The notes beneath the pieces were generated by a model. That model had not been told where the DNA came from. It ran no database searches and was given only the letters and a program-made list of their open reading frames with translations. DNA of 64,000 bases from SZUA-100 sp965248135 (GTDB lineage: Bacteria; Pseudomonadota; Alphaproteobacteria; Rhizobiales; Rhizobiaceae). The position numbers were made by a program, and so were the translations under genes. This document shows positions 35,533-44,658 of the stretch, piece by piece. Location of the stretch: assembly GCA_965248135.1 (NCBI GenBank), contig CBDFIN010000007.1, positions 148,804-212,803 of the forward strand, written 5' to 3'. The stretch's first letter is position 1. The number at the start of each line of letters is the position of its first letter.

Positions 35533-37674
35533 GTGACGCTTTTTATTTCGTTTTACTCTTTTAAGGGTGGTGTCGGTCGCACCAGCGCGATGATGAATGT
35601 CGCACGCCATCTGGCGGAACGAAAAAAGAAAGTACTGGTGGTCGATGCGGACGTTGCCGCGCCGGGTATTGATGTATTCGAAATTCTGGACCGTTCAATG
35701 GTTGATTTTCCTAGTTACAGCCCCTACCGGCGGGAAATTTATCATCAGCTAAATGAGCTTGCTCAAGGTACCGATAATGCAAATGACCAACATATCTGGA
35801 AGACCGGGGTTTTAGAAAAACTGGACGAAAAAAGCGAGAATGAAGAACTTACTAACAGAGAACTTATTCAAAAAATTCTTGGAATTGCCGATGAAAATTC
35901 CAAGCCTGCCAATCATTCTGAAAGTTCCCAGCCGGTAAACTGGATGGAGGTTGATAAATTTGTCGAAGCCAACAGCAAGCCCGCTAAATTGTTGGCCTTG
36001 AAAGAGGAAAATACCGGATTTGTTGAGTATCTTAATACATTGAGCGGAGGTAATGATCCGGATTTAAGTTGTATAAAAAACATCGCTGCAAAAACGGTTA
36101 TGCACGCCGATATCAAGATGATGCGTGCCGGCGCTTATGAGGACAACAAAGAGTATGAAAAAATCCAAAATGAGTTGATAACGCGGCTGAATGAATTGGC
36201 AGAAGACCGCGATGATGATAGCGGCATCAGCAAAAACCTAATTAAACTGGCCAGGGAATTTCATCAGGAAGTTAATGACAAGATTAAAGCTGACTATGTT
36301 CTGATCGATTGCCGACCTGGCCGGGACATTATAACCCAGTTTTGCGTCAATTATCTGGCTGAGATCAATGTATTGATGTTTAACCTTAATCCCTGGAATT
36401 TCAGTGGCATCCAGACCACTTACAGCGAGTTGGTTAAATTTCACAAGGAAATTAAGAAAGATCCGAAAAAATACTCCGGTGCCCATCCTGAAATTCGGAT
36501 TTTGCTCGCTGCGTCACCTGTTCCCCGTTATGCCAAAAATTCAGACCTCTATGCGGGCCAGATACAAAATGTGAACAACACAATGAGTTATGCCAAGAAT
36601 ATTCAAGGCAAGGGTGGCAGCGTCGTTGAGGTGCCTTTTTCAGATATTTTGTTGCTGCGTGACATAATTATTTTTGATTACGATCAGTCAGATCTGGCAA
36701 ACACAGCTTACAGTGAGTTGGCTGACCTGATTATCGCAGAAAACACCGGTGATGTGCAAAACATCGTTCAGCGCGTACTTTCCGGTCATCAAAATAAACA
36801 GGAACAAATAGAACAACTAAAGGTACTGGCGTCATTAAACTTGAACAGCCCCATCGTCGCTTTGGAACTGGCCAAATTACAAATGGATGGCGCGGACTAT
36901 AATGATAGCATTGATTCACTTTGCATAGCCGGTGAGCGCGAGAATATTAAAATTGGGGAACTTACGGATAGCCGTTCTGCGGATGATGAGTCAGAAATTT
37001 GGAATTCAGGATTTACCGCCGAAATTCGAATTAATCTTGCCGAGGTATTCCACAAGAAATCAGAGGAAGGCGATAAACCCGAACCAGAGGATTCAGAACT
37101 GAAGCCCAAAACACTAGAGCTCAAAACCACGTGTGACATAATTTGCCTCCATAAAAAGATTATTAGTGACAGAAAAGGTTCAGGAGAATTTGCGAAAACT
37201 GACGGAGAGTATCCGGATTTCGATACCGTTTTCACATTCGACCCAAGCTGTGGCGATAAATCGGTTGAAGAGTTTTCTGATCGCGTGGCAAAAAGATGGA
37301 GTGACGATGTTTTTCGTAAAAAACTCGATGATACTGCTACCCAGGAGACTGGCGATGAAGTTTTGGAAACCGACAATTTGAAAAAGGGAGAAACCGAACT
37401 TATGCACGCTCTGGCGCTGATGTTTCACCTCAAGGCTTGCAGGCTGCAACAAACAATAGCGCCGTCTGGCAAGAAAATTTACGATTCCGATTCAGGAAGC
37501 CAGTCGAACGATAATTTTGAACGACTGGGCTGCTATGCCATAGCTGCCGAAAATATGAGCCAAATGGCATTTGATCTGGACAAGCAAAATGCAAAATTCG
37601 CCAAATCACTGGCAAAAATGTCCCGCACCCGGTCCAGTGCCGAAAGCTTGATCACTTTCAGAAAGAAAGATTGA
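35533..37674 (+). CDS. Second KGGVGR-variant ATPase
   Basis: 713 aa from GTG 35533. P-loop SFKGGVGRTSAMMNVARHLA near residues 9-28, VLVVDADVAAPGIDVFE near 34-50, VLIDCRPGRDIITQF near 256-270 and LMFNLNPWNFSGIQTTY after it. As in the preceding protein, Arg replaces Lys in GKT. The C-terminal ~300 residues are helical with acidic linkers (EEGDKPEPEDSELKPKT). Two adjacent ATPases of the same variant type suggest a heteromeric switch. The stop overlaps the possible TTG start of the next gene. Confidence 0.8.
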   Translation: MTLFISFYSFKGGVGRTSAMMNVARHLAERKKKVLVVDADVAAPGIDVFEILDRSMVDFPSYSPYRREIYHQLNELAQGTDNANDQHIWKTGVLEKLDEKSENEELTNRELIQKILGIADENSKPANHSESSQPVNWMEVDKFVEANSKPAKLLALKEENTGFVEYLNTLSGGNDPDLSCIKNIAAKTVMHADIKMMRAGAYEDNKEYEKIQNELITRLNELAEDRDDDSGISKNLIKLAREFHQEVNDKIKADYVLIDCRPGRDIITQFCVNYLAEINVLMFNLNPWNFSGIQTTYSELVKFHKEIKKDPKKYSGAHPEIRILLAASPVPRYAKNSDLYAGQIQNVNNTMSYAKNIQGKGGSVVEVPFSDILLLRDIIIFDYDQSDLANTAYSELADLIIAENTGDVQNIVQRVLSGHQNKQEQIEQLKVLASLNLNSPIVALELAKLQMDGADYNDSIDSLCIAGERENIKIGELTDSRSADDESEIWNSGFTAEIRINLAEVFHKKSEEGDKPEPEDSELKPKTLELKTTCDIICLHKKIISDRKGSGEFAKTDGEYPDFDTVFTFDPSCGDKSVEEFSDRVAKRWSDDVFRKKLDDTATQETGDEVLETDNLKKGETELMHALALMFHLKACRLQQTIAPSGKKIYDSDSGSQSNDNFERLGCYAIAAENMSQMAFDLDKQNAKFAKSLAKMSRTRSSAESLITFRKKD

Positions 37675-37679
37675 GGGAG

Positions 37680-38660
37680 ATGGCATTTCCTATTTGCGAA
37701 CATAAAGAATTTATTGCCAAGAACCAACCGCTTCATGATCGATTGAAGGATGCGCTGGAGCAAAATCCACTGGACTATGACCTGCTCAAGGATCGCGCCT
37801 ATTCGTTTGTTGCCCGGGGTCTGGCATTTTTATGGCGCGCCGGTAATAGTAGTGACCAATCGGATAACAAATGGTTTCTGGCTCACTATCCGCTCCGGAA
37901 TGAAATACCATTCATTGTTTGTTCGCAAAACGAAGCAAGACAAATCAATGCCGAAGGCGAGGTTGAAGCAAGCACTGCTCTCGGTGAACTGGAAAAAGCC
38001 ATCGATGTATTTGAAAGAATGCATGAAAGAGATTCCTCACTTTCCGATGGAAAGATGGGACAGGGCCTGTGTACTTTGATTATTGCCATCAAACTGAAAG
38101 CCGGTGGCGGATCAAGTCGTGATTACATAACAAAGCTTGAAGAGGCAGCCGCTGCCTTTGACGATGCGCGACTGGCGGGTGAACGGGCCGGCCCCGCCTA
38201 TCTATATGGTGCCCTGACCCATTTCTTGCTTCTAGCAACGCAGGAAATTCAATCCCATTTCAAATTCCGTTCCGCCGAAGACTGGGAGAAACTATACGCC
38301 TATCATGCTCGAAAGCGTCAGGCTTTTTACAGACTGGAACATTTTATCGATCAGTTTCTTGAAGATATTATTGAAGGTTGTGATGATGTCCAAATTGCGG
38401 GTGACGGGAAAGTCTGTAATTTGAAAGAAGCAAGAAGTGGTGAAAAGCCTTTGGGTTTTTATTTCGATCCCGTGGATGTAGTCAAAATACTACCAAACCC
38501 CATTTATGCAATCGGCTCCCTCGAAAAGAAGCTCGCATTGATGCCGATTTGCAAGTCTTTTCTAGGAGCGAAAGAATTTGTGGCTGACGGAGAAAAAATT
38601 GACGAAATTATTGCAAAGCAGGCTCGGAATTTGTTGGAGGACCATTGTGTTGCCGATTGA
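37680..38660 (+). CDS. Helical-repeat protein of the central module
   Basis: About 326 aa from ATG 37680; an in-frame TTG at 37671 overlaps the preceding stop and would add three residues. Predicted all-helical with TPR-like periodicity (STALGELEKAIDVFERMHER, TKLEEAAAAFDDARLAGERA, AYLYGALTHFLLLATQEIQS). No catalytic motif is seen. It may have split from the helical tail of the upstream ATPase, with which it is translationally coupled, and would act as an adaptor or sensor. Confidence 0.7.
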   Translation: MAFPICEHKEFIAKNQPLHDRLKDALEQNPLDYDLLKDRAYSFVARGLAFLWRAGNSSDQSDNKWFLAHYPLRNEIPFIVCSQNEARQINAEGEVEASTALGELEKAIDVFERMHERDSSLSDGKMGQGLCTLIIAIKLKAGGGSSRDYITKLEEAAAAFDDARLAGERAGPAYLYGALTHFLLLATQEIQSHFKFRSAEDWEKLYAYHARKRQAFYRLEHFIDQFLEDIIEGCDDVQIAGDGKVCNLKEARSGEKPLGFYFDPVDVVKILPNPIYAIGSLEKKLALMPICKSFLGAKEFVADGEKIDEIIAKQARNLLEDHCVAD

Positions 38661-38786
38661 CGAGCTCTTGTCCGCTACCCCCCTCAATGTTAACTATAAT
38701 TTGAACTTAATCTGCCACGGATTAGACCTGCCCCGCGATAAAGGTCAAGATACTGCAAATGCAAGCGTCATTTACCGGATTATGTT

Positions 38787-41537
38787 ATGCCTGATTTAAT
38801 GAGAATCAGCATATTTAGCAGCATTTTTACTGGAAATCGGTTGTTTAACCTGTTTGCGTTTCTTTCATTTGCCGCCGCATTTTCCCTACGCATTGGCAGG
38901 GATATTGCCCTGTTTACTTCTCTGTTTGCGTACGGAATTTGGGAGCAAGAGTTAGGTCTGAAAGGGGGGGCTGCCATATTGGGCATCAGTTTTGTCATCA
39001 ACGCATTTCTGATGACCTGGTTCGCCGGAAAATTCGAAAGTTGGATTGAGACAACAGCACCCGAAACCATATCGACTTTTCTGCTTGTTCTCGTTGCTGT
39101 TGCAGCACTCCTGTTCGGCGTTTCGCTTGATCTTGTTGCCGGATGGGGCCGGTTACCATGGCTTGCGCTTGCTATTTTTGTTCTGTCGGAAATTGCCATA
39201 TTTTTGTTCATGAATATGATCTGGATATTTGCAGGACCAAGATTTACAGAGGTTGCCCAGCGCTCGGTTTTTCCAAAAATATCCGGCTGGGGATATATCG
39301 GCATACTGCTTCCCGTTCTGCTGGGAGGCATGGAACTCGTGTTGTTAGAAATCGCCAATGCTTCCCATCTATTCTATTTTTCCGCACTGTTAACATTGCT
39401 GGCAATCCTGCTGTTGCCGCTCATCAAATCATACCCTTTGATCTCAGAGAATGATGATGAATTTTCAATAGCGCAATCTCCCGACAACGATGATGAAAGT
39501 TTGAGTCTGGGCGATAATTTGGCTTGGGCCTGGCGTAACAGGTACTTGCGATTGTTCATTCTTACCACGATTATGAATTTCAGTCTGCTGGCGATATTTG
39601 ATCAGGCGCTTGCAAGTTCTGCATCTGCCATGAAAATAAATTCAAAGGACCTGTTATTTTACCTCATCGGCGCCACCGGGCTTTTTGCGACAATTGCAGC
39701 TATTGTTCAATTTACAGGATTTAGGAGGTGGTTGGACAGATTTGGCGCAGAGAAATTAAATCTGGGCGCACCTTCATCTATGATTATCGGGGCGCTAATT
39801 TCGGCGGTCGGTTTGACCGGTTGGTTGACTGGAAATTTGCCGCCAATGGAACGAATTTTGTGGTTCGCTGTGACCGCGAGGGTTTTTGGCTGGATCGCCG
39901 AGTTTTTGTTCAACCAGTCCTTGTTGCCCTATATTTACGGCGCCTTGCCATCTGACGTGGAAAATCGCGGTCGGCTGGTTGTTGAAGGCCCTATAACGGC
40001 AATAACCAATGGGGCAATCGGGGCGCTACTCTTGCTTTATGTCTGGATTTTTGATGGCAAAGCAACAAGCTCGGATGGAAGTGCCGTCATGATGTTTGAT
40101 TTTATGGCGCTGCTGGCAATCGTGTTTGCAATCATCATGTTTATTTGGTCAATCTATATGATAGGTGAATATAAACAGGTTCTGCTTGAAAGGTTGACCT
40201 CCGGCGAGGTGATTTCTGGGCTGGACAAGCGATCCATGCAGCTTATCAACAGCTTGCGCCGCACAGCCGAGACAATTGGCAGACCAACAGTCCCGAATAA
40301 ATTTCAATCGAAAATTTTGTCGGATTTGTTGAAAGAGAACCTTGATGACCCGGGTCTATCGGCAACATTTGTCACTGAGCTCCATAGTCTGTCAACACCA
40401 ACCGAAAACGAACTGGAAGAAATCTGTATCATTGCCACCCGCTTGGGGGTTTTGGAAAGGCTCGGCGAACCCCTGACCCGATGGCTGGAGAATACAACAG
40501 AAGAGAATTTTGTCAGTATTGCCCAGATACTGGTTCCCTCGGGGTTTGACGGGGGAATTATTATTCATGAATCTTTGTTGAACCGTCAGGCAAGTTCCGG
40601 ATTAAAGCTGAGTCGTGCAAAATTGCTCGAGTGTTCTGCATTATTGGGCAGCGAGAAATGGGGCAAAGCCGCTATTGATGGTTTTTGGGAAGAAAAAGAT
40701 TACCCCGATATTATCAGTTCAATTACCAATCCGGCGCGCTTGTCAGCTCTAAAATTCTCGGAGCCCGCCCTGCAGTTTGACCTGTTTTTGATTGGTCTTG
40801 CCCGTCTTTCATCCGAGCGTAGCGCAATGATTGAAGCATGTTCAAAAATGGCAACCGAAAATATCTGGTTGAGAGAATTTCTGCTTCGCTTGCTGTTTGT
40901 CCCTGCTGAACATGTCCCGTCAATGTTCAAAACCGCCCGACTTATGTCTCCATTAGTGTTGGCAAAAATTCACAGTCAAAAGACAGCTGGCAAGATTGAT
41001 TATGCCTCAAAAAATGCGACTATTGTTGAAAATCGAGAGAAAGCACGACCAACAGAAAAAGGTCGCCCGAACGAAATCCAAAAATTTATCACCACAATAA
41101 GCAAATTGGAGGATGTAGATGATTTTCGGGGCGAAGGTGCATACAGTATATTGATATCTAATGATAAATTGGCAGCCGACCCGGTTTTATTCGCGAACGC
41201 ACTCAGCATGTTGTGTGACCAGCAGGCAAAACAGCAAATATCAGCAATTGACTTTAACACTGGATTGGACCGTTGGCGTAGCGAAGCCGCAAAACCTCAA
41301 TCGAACATCGGGAAAAAATACCTAACCAGAGCCAGAATATATTTGGAAGGGCTGAAAAACCACGAGGCATTTCGCGACCTTCCGGACGTTCCGGAGCTTG
41401 CCGTGCAACTGTATTCGGGCGGAAGCCAGGCTGACCGGATTCAGGCACGTCTTGAGCAATTGATGTCCCGCATTGAAGCAACCGTTCTCACCCAGGATAT
41501 CAGAGAACTAGCGAACAGAATTTCCACAACTGCGTAA
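38787..41537 (+). CDS. MFS-type membrane protein with large soluble helical tail (Npt-like)
   Basis: 916 aa. Residues ~15-460 contain about 12 membrane helices (for example NLFAFLSFAAAFSLRIGRDI, GAAILGISFVINAFLMTWFA, AIGALLLLYVWIF). Residues ~470-916 lack membrane segments and are helical, HEAT-repeat-like. This membrane + HEAT layout resembles MFS proteins related to ATP/ADP (Npt1/Npt2) transporters, which in some bacteria end in a cyclic-nucleotide-binding domain; here that domain is the next gene, 19 bp downstream. The segment NRGRLVVEGPITAITNGAIG fits the loop before a late helix in that family. A nucleotide transport or sensing role is inference. ATG 38787 is used; a weak site precedes it. 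Confidence 0.7.
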   Translation: MPDLMRISIFSSIFTGNRLFNLFAFLSFAAAFSLRIGRDIALFTSLFAYGIWEQELGLKGGAAILGISFVINAFLMTWFAGKFESWIETTAPETISTFLLVLVAVAALLFGVSLDLVAGWGRLPWLALAIFVLSEIAIFLFMNMIWIFAGPRFTEVAQRSVFPKISGWGYIGILLPVLLGGMELVLLEIANASHLFYFSALLTLLAILLLPLIKSYPLISENDDEFSIAQSPDNDDESLSLGDNLAWAWRNRYLRLFILTTIMNFSLLAIFDQALASSASAMKINSKDLLFYLIGATGLFATIAAIVQFTGFRRWLDRFGAEKLNLGAPSSMIIGALISAVGLTGWLTGNLPPMERILWFAVTARVFGWIAEFLFNQSLLPYIYGALPSDVENRGRLVVEGPITAITNGAIGALLLLYVWIFDGKATSSDGSAVMMFDFMALLAIVFAIIMFIWSIYMIGEYKQVLLERLTSGEVISGLDKRSMQLINSLRRTAETIGRPTVPNKFQSKILSDLLKENLDDPGLSATFVTELHSLSTPTENELEEICIIATRLGVLERLGEPLTRWLENTTEENFVSIAQILVPSGFDGGIIIHESLLNRQASSGLKLSRAKLLECSALLGSEKWGKAAIDGFWEEKDYPDIISSITNPARLSALKFSEPALQFDLFLIGLARLSSERSAMIEACSKMATENIWLREFLLRLLFVPAEHVPSMFKTARLMSPLVLAKIHSQKTAGKIDYASKNATIVENREKARPTEKGRPNEIQKFITTISKLEDVDDFRGEGAYSILISNDKLAADPVLFANALSMLCDQQAKQQISAIDFNTGLDRWRSEAAKPQSNIGKKYLTRARIYLEGLKNHEAFRDLPDVPELAVQLYSGGSQADRIQARLEQLMSRIEATVLTQDIRELANRISTTA

Positions 41538-41556
41538 TAAAACCGGAGCACGATCA

Positions 41557-42603
41557 ATGGCAACACTTGCTGGAAGCAGAGGCAGTACAAAAGTAAAGAT
41601 AAGCAGTCTGGAACAAATGGATTTGCTCTCCGATCTGCTCCCTGAACAACTGAACATAATTGCCGAACGGGCGCAACTTTTTCGCTTTAAACGGGCCCAG
41701 CAAATAGACATCACCGGAGCATATTTTTGCTTCATTATTGAGGGTGACGTCGAGGTTGTACCCGCATCAGGAGAAGACCCTGCCACCCTTGTTCGGGCCA
41801 GTCAAATCGGCACCGGTGGCCATTTCGGTTCGATATGGATCAAGGCCTTGAAATCGAAATTACACCCGCTCACACCCGGCAGCATGGCGGTTTTACCTTC
41901 CTCCTTTATGCGCACAATCATGAACGATTGGCCTGAGCTGATGGAAAACTTTGCCCGTATAACAGAAAACGAAAATAACTTGCTGGTCTTGCAACTCCTT
42001 GTTGAAAGGGCGAAGCTTGCAGACACGGACAGAATCCTTGGCCGCATCGAAAATGTTACCAATATGCTTGTCCAGGGGGGTATTGGTGGTGCGGAAATTC
42101 CCCAGATTGTCCAACACAAATTTGTAATCGACAAATTGCCCGAACTGCAAGCGGATATTGTGGAGATCGAACAGGGATATTTGGCACCTGATCCGGGCAT
42201 CGATGAAGATCGCATCAGGCGTGTTGTCAAGGATGGCCAATTTAAATACGTGCGGACCCGCCGGGTTGTTTCCGCCGGTACGCGTAGGGAGTTTTCCGAT
42301 ACACTTGATTCATTGACTTATGAAGAATTAGTGGGAAAACTTGTTGGCCGGCTGATTCAAAAGAAACGCTGGACGATTGCATGTAATGGAAAGCTGAAGG
42401 TACTCGACAAATTAACTATCGACCAATTTATTGCCCCCCAAAAAGCGCTGGATCTGATGAAAGGCAAATATCTTCTGGAAATATCCGCCGGTGAAGAAAA
42501 TGCGTTGACCAGATTTGATCTTAAAAAGCAACTTTCTCTTTCGGGTAGGATAATGGATGTATCTGATAACAAAGAATATTCCAACAAACGCTTGTCAATT
42601 TAG
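41557..42603 (+). CDS. Cyclic-nucleotide-binding-like (CRP-fold) protein
   Basis: 348 aa, ATG 41557 with ACCGGAGCACG upstream. Residues ~15-150 follow the CNBD plan: MDLLSDLLPEQLNIIAERAQ, FRFKRAQQIDITG, YFCFIIEGDVEVVPASGEDP, IGTGGHFGSIWIKALKS. The usual phosphate-binding cassette is not well conserved, so ligand binding is uncertain. The C-terminal half is helical, with no HTH recognised. With the preceding membrane protein it reconstitutes the MFS-HEAT-CNBD arrangement seen fused elsewhere. If the CYTH domain at the head of the module is a nucleotide cyclase, this would be the natural receptor; that is a hypothesis. Confidence 0.65.
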   Translation: MATLAGSRGSTKVKISSLEQMDLLSDLLPEQLNIIAERAQLFRFKRAQQIDITGAYFCFIIEGDVEVVPASGEDPATLVRASQIGTGGHFGSIWIKALKSKLHPLTPGSMAVLPSSFMRTIMNDWPELMENFARITENENNLLVLQLLVERAKLADTDRILGRIENVTNMLVQGGIGGAEIPQIVQHKFVIDKLPELQADIVEIEQGYLAPDPGIDEDRIRRVVKDGQFKYVRTRRVVSAGTRREFSDTLDSLTYEELVGKLVGRLIQKKRWTIACNGKLKVLDKLTIDQFIAPQKALDLMKGKYLLEISAGEENALTRFDLKKQLSLSGRIMDVSDNKEYSNKRLSI

Positions 42604-42667
42604 AACACATATGCTTTTTATTCCTTGTTGTATATAGTTTGTAATAGTTTCGGGGTTGTAGGGATTA

Positions 42668-44539
42668 ATGTCGGACAGTACCGTGCATGGTGGAGCAACT
42701 ATTCTTGGAAAAATATATGCCGATCAATTGATTTTTGATGGTGGTCGTTTCTCCGCCTTTACCTTCACCTATGCTGGAAAAGACCTCTTCCGCAGCGCCT
42801 ATCATGCCTATACAGGATTACCTGTTGGCAAATATTCAGACTTCGATCCAAAACTTCTCGGAAAAACACTGGAACTAGGCCTCCCAAAAAAGAAGAAGAA
42901 GCGATGGCAGATATTTGCAAAAAAGGTCAAAGCACTCAAAAGTGCTGGCGTAACAATCGCCAATGACCGGAATGTGTCGTTCGATATTGACACATTTCCT
43001 GGTTTGCAAGACTTGCTGGGCACACCGGAGAAGGGCCTTTCTTTTCAATTTGAAGCTGTATGGGCCTATTGCCCGCGATGCGGTGAAAGTCAATTTGAAT
43101 CCCGTCTGGAGGGAAAACGGATTCCCGGTGTCGGTGCAGTCTTTTCCGCAACATACGTGGCGGAAGAATTGGGGGGGCATAAAATTGACGATATTCTAGG
43201 GAGAATTGTTGATTGCACCTGCGATGTAAAGAGAGCAATTGACACGTTCGACAAAGCATCTGAGACTGCCGCAGAAAATATAGCCGTGATGGTCTGTAGT
43301 GGCAACAACAAACAAAAAGAACTGGTGGTTGAGTTAGAGGATGAGTTGAGTAGAATTACCACCAAACTAAAACGAGCGACAACCACGGCTAAAAGAAGAT
43401 ACCTCAGGTTAAAAAGAGCTGCCAATTCATCGAAGGAATGTCTTCTAGAAGCTGAGAATCGTACCAGAAACTGTGAAGAAAGGGCAGAGACTGCTAACAA
43501 TATATTAGAGAAGTTGAGGGTGAAAAAAGCCATCCTAAATGACCATTGGACAAAAGCAACAAATCTTACCCCATCAGAATTGACGGAAAATATTGACAAA
43601 GTTAAGAAACTCTCAAAATGCATTTCAGATGCGACGGATGGTCTTTCAAGATTATTCGCTGATGCACGGGGGGCAAAATATTTTACCGCTCTTGCTATGG
43701 CCCGTTTTTACCGTCGCGAATGGCTTAATGCGGACAGCAGTGAGGAGCATCCTCCTAAAGTTGCCGAGTCATTGATTGACAAGTTACAGGAGAATTCACC
43801 ACAATGCTATGTCAGGGCAACTTTTGAAGGCAATGGTAGTCATATTTTGGATTGGCGATTATCTGCTGGAAGTTTATTTGTCTTTGATGATCCTGAGTTT
43901 ACCTATATTGCCGATTACGGCAAGGAAGAATGGAGTGACTTTAGATATGACAACGAAGATATCGAAGGGCCGATTTTCGTGCGCATTAGTTCCCTTGGCG
44001 TGAACAGTGAGGTTTTCGAAGAAGCAATTCAGAGAAGCAAGGATAGTCCAATCCTGATCGTTAAAGTGAGGACCCTTCGAAAAATGGGCGTTGAAATCTC
44101 TCAATACAGTTATGAAAAAGCCATCGAAGACATCACCAAAGCGCTGGATACTGGCCTTGAAAATCTGAAAAAAGACACCGCTTATGTAGCGGATACAGGT
44201 GACAAACAACTCGCCCTCATGCTGGCAGCCTCAAAAAAACTGATCATACGGTTTGATCTGGAAGGGGTTCTTGAATTAAGTGGCTTGAGGAAGCTTGATA
44301 TAGTTGAACAGGATGATCCTGGAAGGGATCCCGATAAAGAGGATGCCAGATACTTCCGGCAATACCGAAGCGATTGCATTCAGTTTATCAGTTCCAAAAC
44401 AATGAAAAAATGCGGCGATGGCGAAGACAACGACGATATAAAAATGCACGCTATGAATGCGACGATAAAAATTCAGTCGAGGGTGGGGCAAAGAGGTGTG
44501 GATCAAGCGGTAAAAAATATTGTTAGCCGAGGATTTTGA
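42668..44539 (+). CDS. CxxC zinc-finger-like coiled-coil protein, unknown
   Basis: 623 aa. The N-terminus (MSDSTVHGGATILGKIYADQ) is beta-like, followed by a lysine cluster (LPKKKKKRWQ). YCPRCGESQ near residues 137-145 and CTCD near 183 supply a possible Cys4 zinc site. A long coiled coil lies at about 210-320 (VVELEDELSRITTKLKRATT, CEERAETANNILEKLRVKKA). The C-terminal ~250 residues are mixed, ending in a basic tail. No known family is recognised. Zinc plus coiled coil suggests an assembly or nucleic-acid-binding component. Confidence 0.65.
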   Translation: MSDSTVHGGATILGKIYADQLIFDGGRFSAFTFTYAGKDLFRSAYHAYTGLPVGKYSDFDPKLLGKTLELGLPKKKKKRWQIFAKKVKALKSAGVTIANDRNVSFDIDTFPGLQDLLGTPEKGLSFQFEAVWAYCPRCGESQFESRLEGKRIPGVGAVFSATYVAEELGGHKIDDILGRIVDCTCDVKRAIDTFDKASETAAENIAVMVCSGNNKQKELVVELEDELSRITTKLKRATTTAKRRYLRLKRAANSSKECLLEAENRTRNCEERAETANNILEKLRVKKAILNDHWTKATNLTPSELTENIDKVKKLSKCISDATDGLSRLFADARGAKYFTALAMARFYRREWLNADSSEEHPPKVAESLIDKLQENSPQCYVRATFEGNGSHILDWRLSAGSLFVFDDPEFTYIADYGKEEWSDFRYDNEDIEGPIFVRISSLGVNSEVFEEAIQRSKDSPILIVKVRTLRKMGVEISQYSYEKAIEDITKALDTGLENLKKDTAYVADTGDKQLALMLAASKKLIIRFDLEGVLELSGLRKLDIVEQDDPGRDPDKEDARYFRQYRSDCIQFISSKTMKKCGDGEDNDDIKMHAMNATIKIQSRVGQRGVDQAVKNIVSRGF

Positions 44540-44658
44540 CGTTAGGCCGATTGGAGGAAATTTCCATCCGTCCAACAGTGCCCGGCGCAACGATCAGTAG
44601 CACATGCAGATAATTGCGAAACCAAATACAAAATTGGAATGTTACCGGAGGAAACTAG

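Noticed and set aside
32268..37674. Chromosome/plasmid partition ParA pair
   Set aside because: The P-loop is GR not GK, C-termini are long and helical, and there is no ParB partner.
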